DNA of 64,000 bases. Source: Steromphala cineraria (lineage: Eukaryota; Mollusca; Gastropoda; Trochida; Trochidae). Below the pieces are notes generated by a model. That model was given only the letters and a program-made list of their open reading frames with translations. It had not been told where the DNA came from and did no database searches. Below are positions 53,201 to 59,200 of this stretch, piece by piece. Location of the stretch: assembly GCA_916613615.1 (NCBI GenBank), contig OU744727.1, positions 17,430,093 to 17,494,092 on the forward strand, given 5' to 3'. Each line of letters opens with the position of its first letter. Position 1 is the first letter of the stretch. The translations under genes were made by a program, and so were the position numbers.

Positions 53201-56200
53201 AATCTGTCAACCAGGGTCTATATTTAGATGAGCACATGTCAGCTGGACCACGGGGACAGGGCTTTTGGGATCAGTAGAGTCACGAGTTGGGATATATAGT
53301 TCACTTTCAGGAACTTTTATTTTGAAAACATTAGAATCAATATCATTTCCATATGTATCTCACCTATTCAAAATGAATAATCCACTGAAGTAAATTAAAA
53401 CAAGAGTCATCAGAAGATGACATATCCCACCGGTTCCACATGTTATCGTAAGATGTAAACCTTTGAAAGATAATTGTAAATTTTTCAAGCAAGGTTCATA
53501 TTAGTATAATCTAATATGAAACGAAACCTTTCATGAACAGAGTCCAAATAAGAGCCGTTTCCATGGAAATAATAATAAATAAAATTTTCAGAAATGTGAA
53601 AATATCAAAAAGCACCACTTCAGTAGGTGGGCAATACACCTGAAAAGTTTATGAAAGATATGTGGACCGGTTTTTGAGTTCTGCTCCGGAAACGAAACCT
53701 TTCATGAACAGAGTCCAAATAAGAGCAGTTTCCATGGAAACAATAAAAAATAAAATTTTCAGAAATGTGAAAATATCAAAAGGCACCACTTCAGTAGGTG
53801 GGCAATACACATGTAAAGTTTAAGAAAGATATGTGGACCGGTTTTTGAGTTCTGCTCCGGAAACGAAACCTTTCATGAACAGAGTCCAAAAAAGAGCCGT
53901 TTCCATGGAAATAATAAAAATAAAATTTTCAGAAATTTTAAAATATCAAAAGGCACCACTTCAGTAGGTGGGCAATACACATGTAAAGTTTCAGAAAGAT
54001 ATGTGGACCGGTTTTTGAGTTCTGCTCCGGAAACAAAACCTTTCATGAACAGAGTCCAAAAAAGAGCCGTTTCCATGGAAATAATAAAAAATAAAATTTT
54101 CAGAAATTTTAAAATATCAAAAGGCACCACTTAAGTAGGTGGGCAATACACATTTAAAGTTTCAGAAAGATATGTGGACCGGTTTTTGAGTTCTGCTCCG
54201 GAAACGAAACCTTTCATGAACAGAGTCCAAAAAAGAGCCGTTTCCATGGAAATAATAAAAAATAAAATTTTCAGAAATTTGAAAATATCAAAAGGCACCA
54301 CTTAAGTAGGTGGGCAATACACATGTAAAGTTTCAGAAAGATTTGTGGACCGGTTTTTGAGTTCTGCTCCGGAAACAAAACCTTTCATGAACAGAGTCCA
54401 AAAAAGAGCCGTTTCCATGGAAATAATAAAAAATAAAATTTTCAGAAATTTTAAAATATCAAAAGGCACCACTTAAGTAGGTGGGCAATACACATATAAA
54501 GTTTCAGAAAGATATGTGGACCGGTTTTTGAGTTCTGCTCCGGAAACGAAACCTTTCATGAACAGAGTCCAAAAAAGAGCCGTTTCCATGGAAATAATAA
54601 AAAATAAAATTTTCAGAAATTTTAAAATATCAAAAGGCACCACTTCAGTAGGTGGGCAATACACATGTAAAGTTTAAGAAAGATATGTGGACCGGTTTTT
54701 GAGTTCTGCTCCGGAAACAAAACCTTTCATGAACAGAGTCCAAAAAAGAGCCGTTTCCATGGAAATAATAAAAAATAAAATTTTCAGAAATTTTAAAATA
54801 TCAAAAGGCACCACTTAAGTAGGTGGGCAATACACATTTAAAGTTTCAGAAAGATATGTGGACCGGTTTTTGAGTTCTGCTCCGGAAACGAAACCTTTCA
54901 TGAACAGAGTCCAAAAAAGAGCCGTTTCCATGGAAATAATAAAAAATAAAATTTTCAGAAATTTGAAAATATCAAAAGGCACCACTTAAGTAGGTGGGCA
55001 ATACACATGTAAAGTTTCAGAAAGATTTGTGGACCGGTTTTTGAGTTCTGCTCCGGAAACAAAACCTTTCATGAACAGAGTCCAAAAAAGAGCCGTTTCC
55101 ATGGAAATAATAAAAAATAAAATTTTCAGAAATTTTAAAATATCAAAAGGCACCACTTAAGTAGGTGGGCAATACACATATAAAGTTTCAGAAAGATATG
55201 TGGACCGGTTTTTGAGTTCTGCTCCGGAAACGAAACCTTTCATGAACAGAGTCCAAAAAAGAGCCGTTTCCATGGAAATAATAAAAAATAAAATTTTCAG
55301 AAATTTGAAAATATCAAAAGGCACCACTTAAGTAGGTGGGCAATACACATGTAAAGTTTCAGAAAGATATGTGGACCGGTTTTTGAGTTCTGCTCCGGAA
55401 ACAAAACCTTTCATGAACAGAGTCCAAAAAAGAGCCGTTTCCATGGAAATAATAAAAAATAAAATTTTCAGAAATTTTAAAATATCAAAAGGCACCACTT
55501 AAGTAGGTGGGCAATACACATATAAAGTTTCAGAAAGATATGTGGACCGGTTTTTGAGTTCTGCTCCGGAAACGAAACCTTTCATGAACAGAGTCCAAAA
55601 AAGAGCCGTTTCCATGGAAATAATAAAAAATAAAATTTTCAGAAATTTGAAAATATCAAAAGGCACCACTTAAGTAGGTGGGCAATACACATGTAAAGTT
55701 TCAGAAAGATATGTGGACCGGTTTTTGAGTTCTGCTCCGGAAACGAAATGATTACGGACGGACGGACGGACGGACTGACATACAGACGGACAGGGTGATG
55801 ACTATATCCCACGGTATTACATACCGGTGGGATAAAAATCACATGAATTTAAACTACAATGATGCTACGGTTATACAACCAATTTAATGGGGCGTAATTT
55901 TCTTCAGCTAGAAGACAATGGTGAAGTATATCTTTGTAATGTGTGTCCTTGCAACTAATACAAACATGAAAGTAAATAATGTGAATGTTGAATGTTTCCC
56001 CTCTTTATTTCAAATTTGTCTATGACAACATTTTGATCCTCATTCTATTTCTATCAGAAAATAGAATCTATATCAAATTCATGTCCACGTGCATACGTTT
56101 TTATTAGGAAGTGTTGTATTCCTTGGGTTCTGGTGTTGATTATTTCCATATACATGTTTATTTTAACTTGGAACACAGTAATAATTTTCTTAGTAGAAAG

Positions 56201-59200
56201 GTTTAAAGCTGATGTGTGTCAATTGTTGGATAATCAACAAAACAATTTTTAAGGTTTATATTCAGAGATGAACTGAACTAGTAACATGACACTGCAAGGA
56301 TGTACCTTAATCTGTCACTGTATCAATTACACCCAGAATGTTTACATCAGATAAGACATAGGGTCGCAGTTCCCGCCTAATTACCAACATTCCTTTTTGC
56401 GTTTCCCGTAATAAAGGCCTAAGCAGACAAGTTGGAAAGTCAGAAACCAGTTAGTGTCCATTATCTGATGAACATTAAGAAACTATTCAGGGATTATTAT
56501 CCACAAAATAGGATATTCAATAAAAAATATCCACAGGGATATACCACATGGCAAGATCAACTGATAATACCACAGGTCAAGTGATGGAACTTGTGCCTGA
56601 CTGTGTCAAAATTAAACCAGAGATGGAATATCAGGACCTATATGGCAGTTTTTTTTATATCTAGTTAACATCCTTATAATTTCTAACCAGCTTTTATTTG
56701 ATGATATCAGTATGTGTTTTGTGCCCAAATGTGACAGAAATATCCCGCCAATTTGGTAATGGGGGTAAACTGATGCCGGTATACATAACCCCTGACATAT
56801 GAATTTTCAAAAACAACACCAAATATTCATTATAATTTGATATTTTGCAAGCTTCATCAATCCATCATCGATAACATCTGTGACAAATTTTGGTAAATAA
56901 AATGCACTAGTTATAAAGTTATGAGGCAAACAACCTCCCAAATGGAGAGGGGACTGATTTGAAATTACCACTCCATATTTGAAATTACCACTCCATATTT
57001 GAAATTACCATATTTGAAATTACCACTCTATATTTGAAATTACCACTCCATATTTGAAATTACCACTCCATATTTGAAATTACCATATTTGAAATTACCA
57101 CTCTATATTTGAAATTACCACTCTATATTTGAAATTACCACTCTATATTTGAAATTACCACTCCATATTTGAAATTAGCACTCCATATTTGAAATTAGCA
57201 CTCCATATTTGAAATTACCACTCTATATTTGAAATTACCACTCTATATTTGAAATTACCACTCTATATTTGAAATTACCACTCCATATTTGAAATTACCA
57301 CTCTATATTTGAAATTACCACTCTATATTTGAAATTACCACTCCATATTTGAAATTACCACTCTATATTTGAAATTACCACTCTATATTTGAAATTACCA
57401 CTCCATATTTGAAATTACCACTCTCTATTTGAAATTACCACTCCATATTTGAAATTACCACTCCATATTGAAATTACCACTCCATATTTGAAATTACCAC
57501 TCCATATTTGTGATCTCTCACAAGATCTTGCGCTATTTATTGTGCAGTTGCGGGCTTGACGATTCCAGGTTTTTCATCATGAAATCAACTCTGTTAAAAA
57601 AATCCAATTAAAGTATTTAACACATTGCTATGGGTTATAGGACCTCACCATGATCATACAAATACACAGTGAGTGTATTCAAGGATTATGTCGGATGTTC
57701 GGTGTCTTGTTTTCCATTAATTCTAATATGATGATGATATTGTTGAGTCTATAGTGATCACTTTTACTTTGTTGCTATAACAGAAGGTATCACTGTAGTT
57801 ACTGCACTCAAGGACAAAATACAGATTTGTTCAATCTTTTTTCTAAAATGTATAAATACAACAAACAGACATATAGGTTTATCATGTCCTGTCTCTATGC
57901 TTCGTGAACAAATTAAATTTGATATTTACCTGATTTCTTCTTCTCCCTTTGCTTTGTAAGCTTCTCATATGAGATGAAAGTGGTAGAAGATTTCGACAGG
58001 ATTTTCTTCTTTGTTGTGCGATGGTCATCAATAGAGAAACCTGAACCTACGATAAGGAATTATCAACATCATTATCAGTTTTGTAACAGAGAGATGTTAA
58101 ATACTTGCGCAGATCTTTACTGCATACATCACTCGTTTGTTGCATTCGATACATAGGCATTTGGTATAACATCTTGACTTTCACTGGAACATTTACCAAA
58201 TCTGAATGTTTACTTTCTTAAAACTTATATGTTTTCACTATAAGTTGAAATCGTTAATGCTGATAATATAACTAATTATTAATTAACTATCAATGATATG
58301 ACACTTATACAATTTATACGGCCTGCGCTTTACGAATCCGCAACTGGGCCAAAACAGAGAAAACTGGGCCAATACGAGCAAAACAGAGCCAATATGAGCA
58401 GACTGGGCCAATACAAGTCTGAGCATGCGCATACACACATATATGGCGAGAGTCCGAAGCTATCACTTCGTTCATCAATCTCATTGATAATTTTGATGTC
58501 GATAATAATTAACTCTCTGTTGTTGTGCAAGTAAATTACAAAGTAGCTAATTAATAAAAACGTCATTAATAAAGTTTTTAATCAAGTTCGTTACCTTCCA
58601 ATCATAGAGCTGATGCCTTGCCAGATGTCTTCCTGGACTATTTCACAGACAAGATCTCAAGGATTCGCTCTCTATTATTGCCAGCTCTGATCAACAATGC
58701 AACTCTAGTCAGTTAGAAGATTCATGTCTCGTAGATCAGAGTGACCAGTGTGATAGGCTCACTACTTTTCGTGACTTCACAAGCGCTGAAATGTTGAAGC
58801 TGATTAAAAAGTCAAAACCAACATTCTGCGTGCTGGATCCTATACCAACAGGTTTGGTCTTGAGCAACATGGATGTCTTGCTCCCCGTTGTAACCGACAT
58901 TGTCAATCTTAGTCTCAGACACGGAGTGATGCCCTCAGATTTCAAATCCGCAGTGGTTAAGCCTCTCCTCAAAAAGCCTCATCTGGATCTTGATATCTTG
59001 AGCAATTATAGACCGGTGTCAAACCTCCCGTTTGTTTCAAAGTTGGTTGAACGTGCCGTGGCAGAAAGACTATCAGAACATTTGAGGAAAACAGATCTTC
59101 TGGACAATTTCCAATCCGCCTATCGCTGAACCACAGCACGGAGACTGCACTGACCAGGGTCTTGAATGATTTAAGACAAGGTGTTGATGACAACAAGGTG

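Noticed and set aside
53873..54664. Minus-strand frames repeating the same peptide
   Set aside because: Translation of the 171-bp repeat; no start context or independent codon signal.
48713..57510. CRISPR-like direct repeats
   Set aside because: The 71-bp and 20-bp arrays have no spacers, and the genome is clearly eukaryotic.
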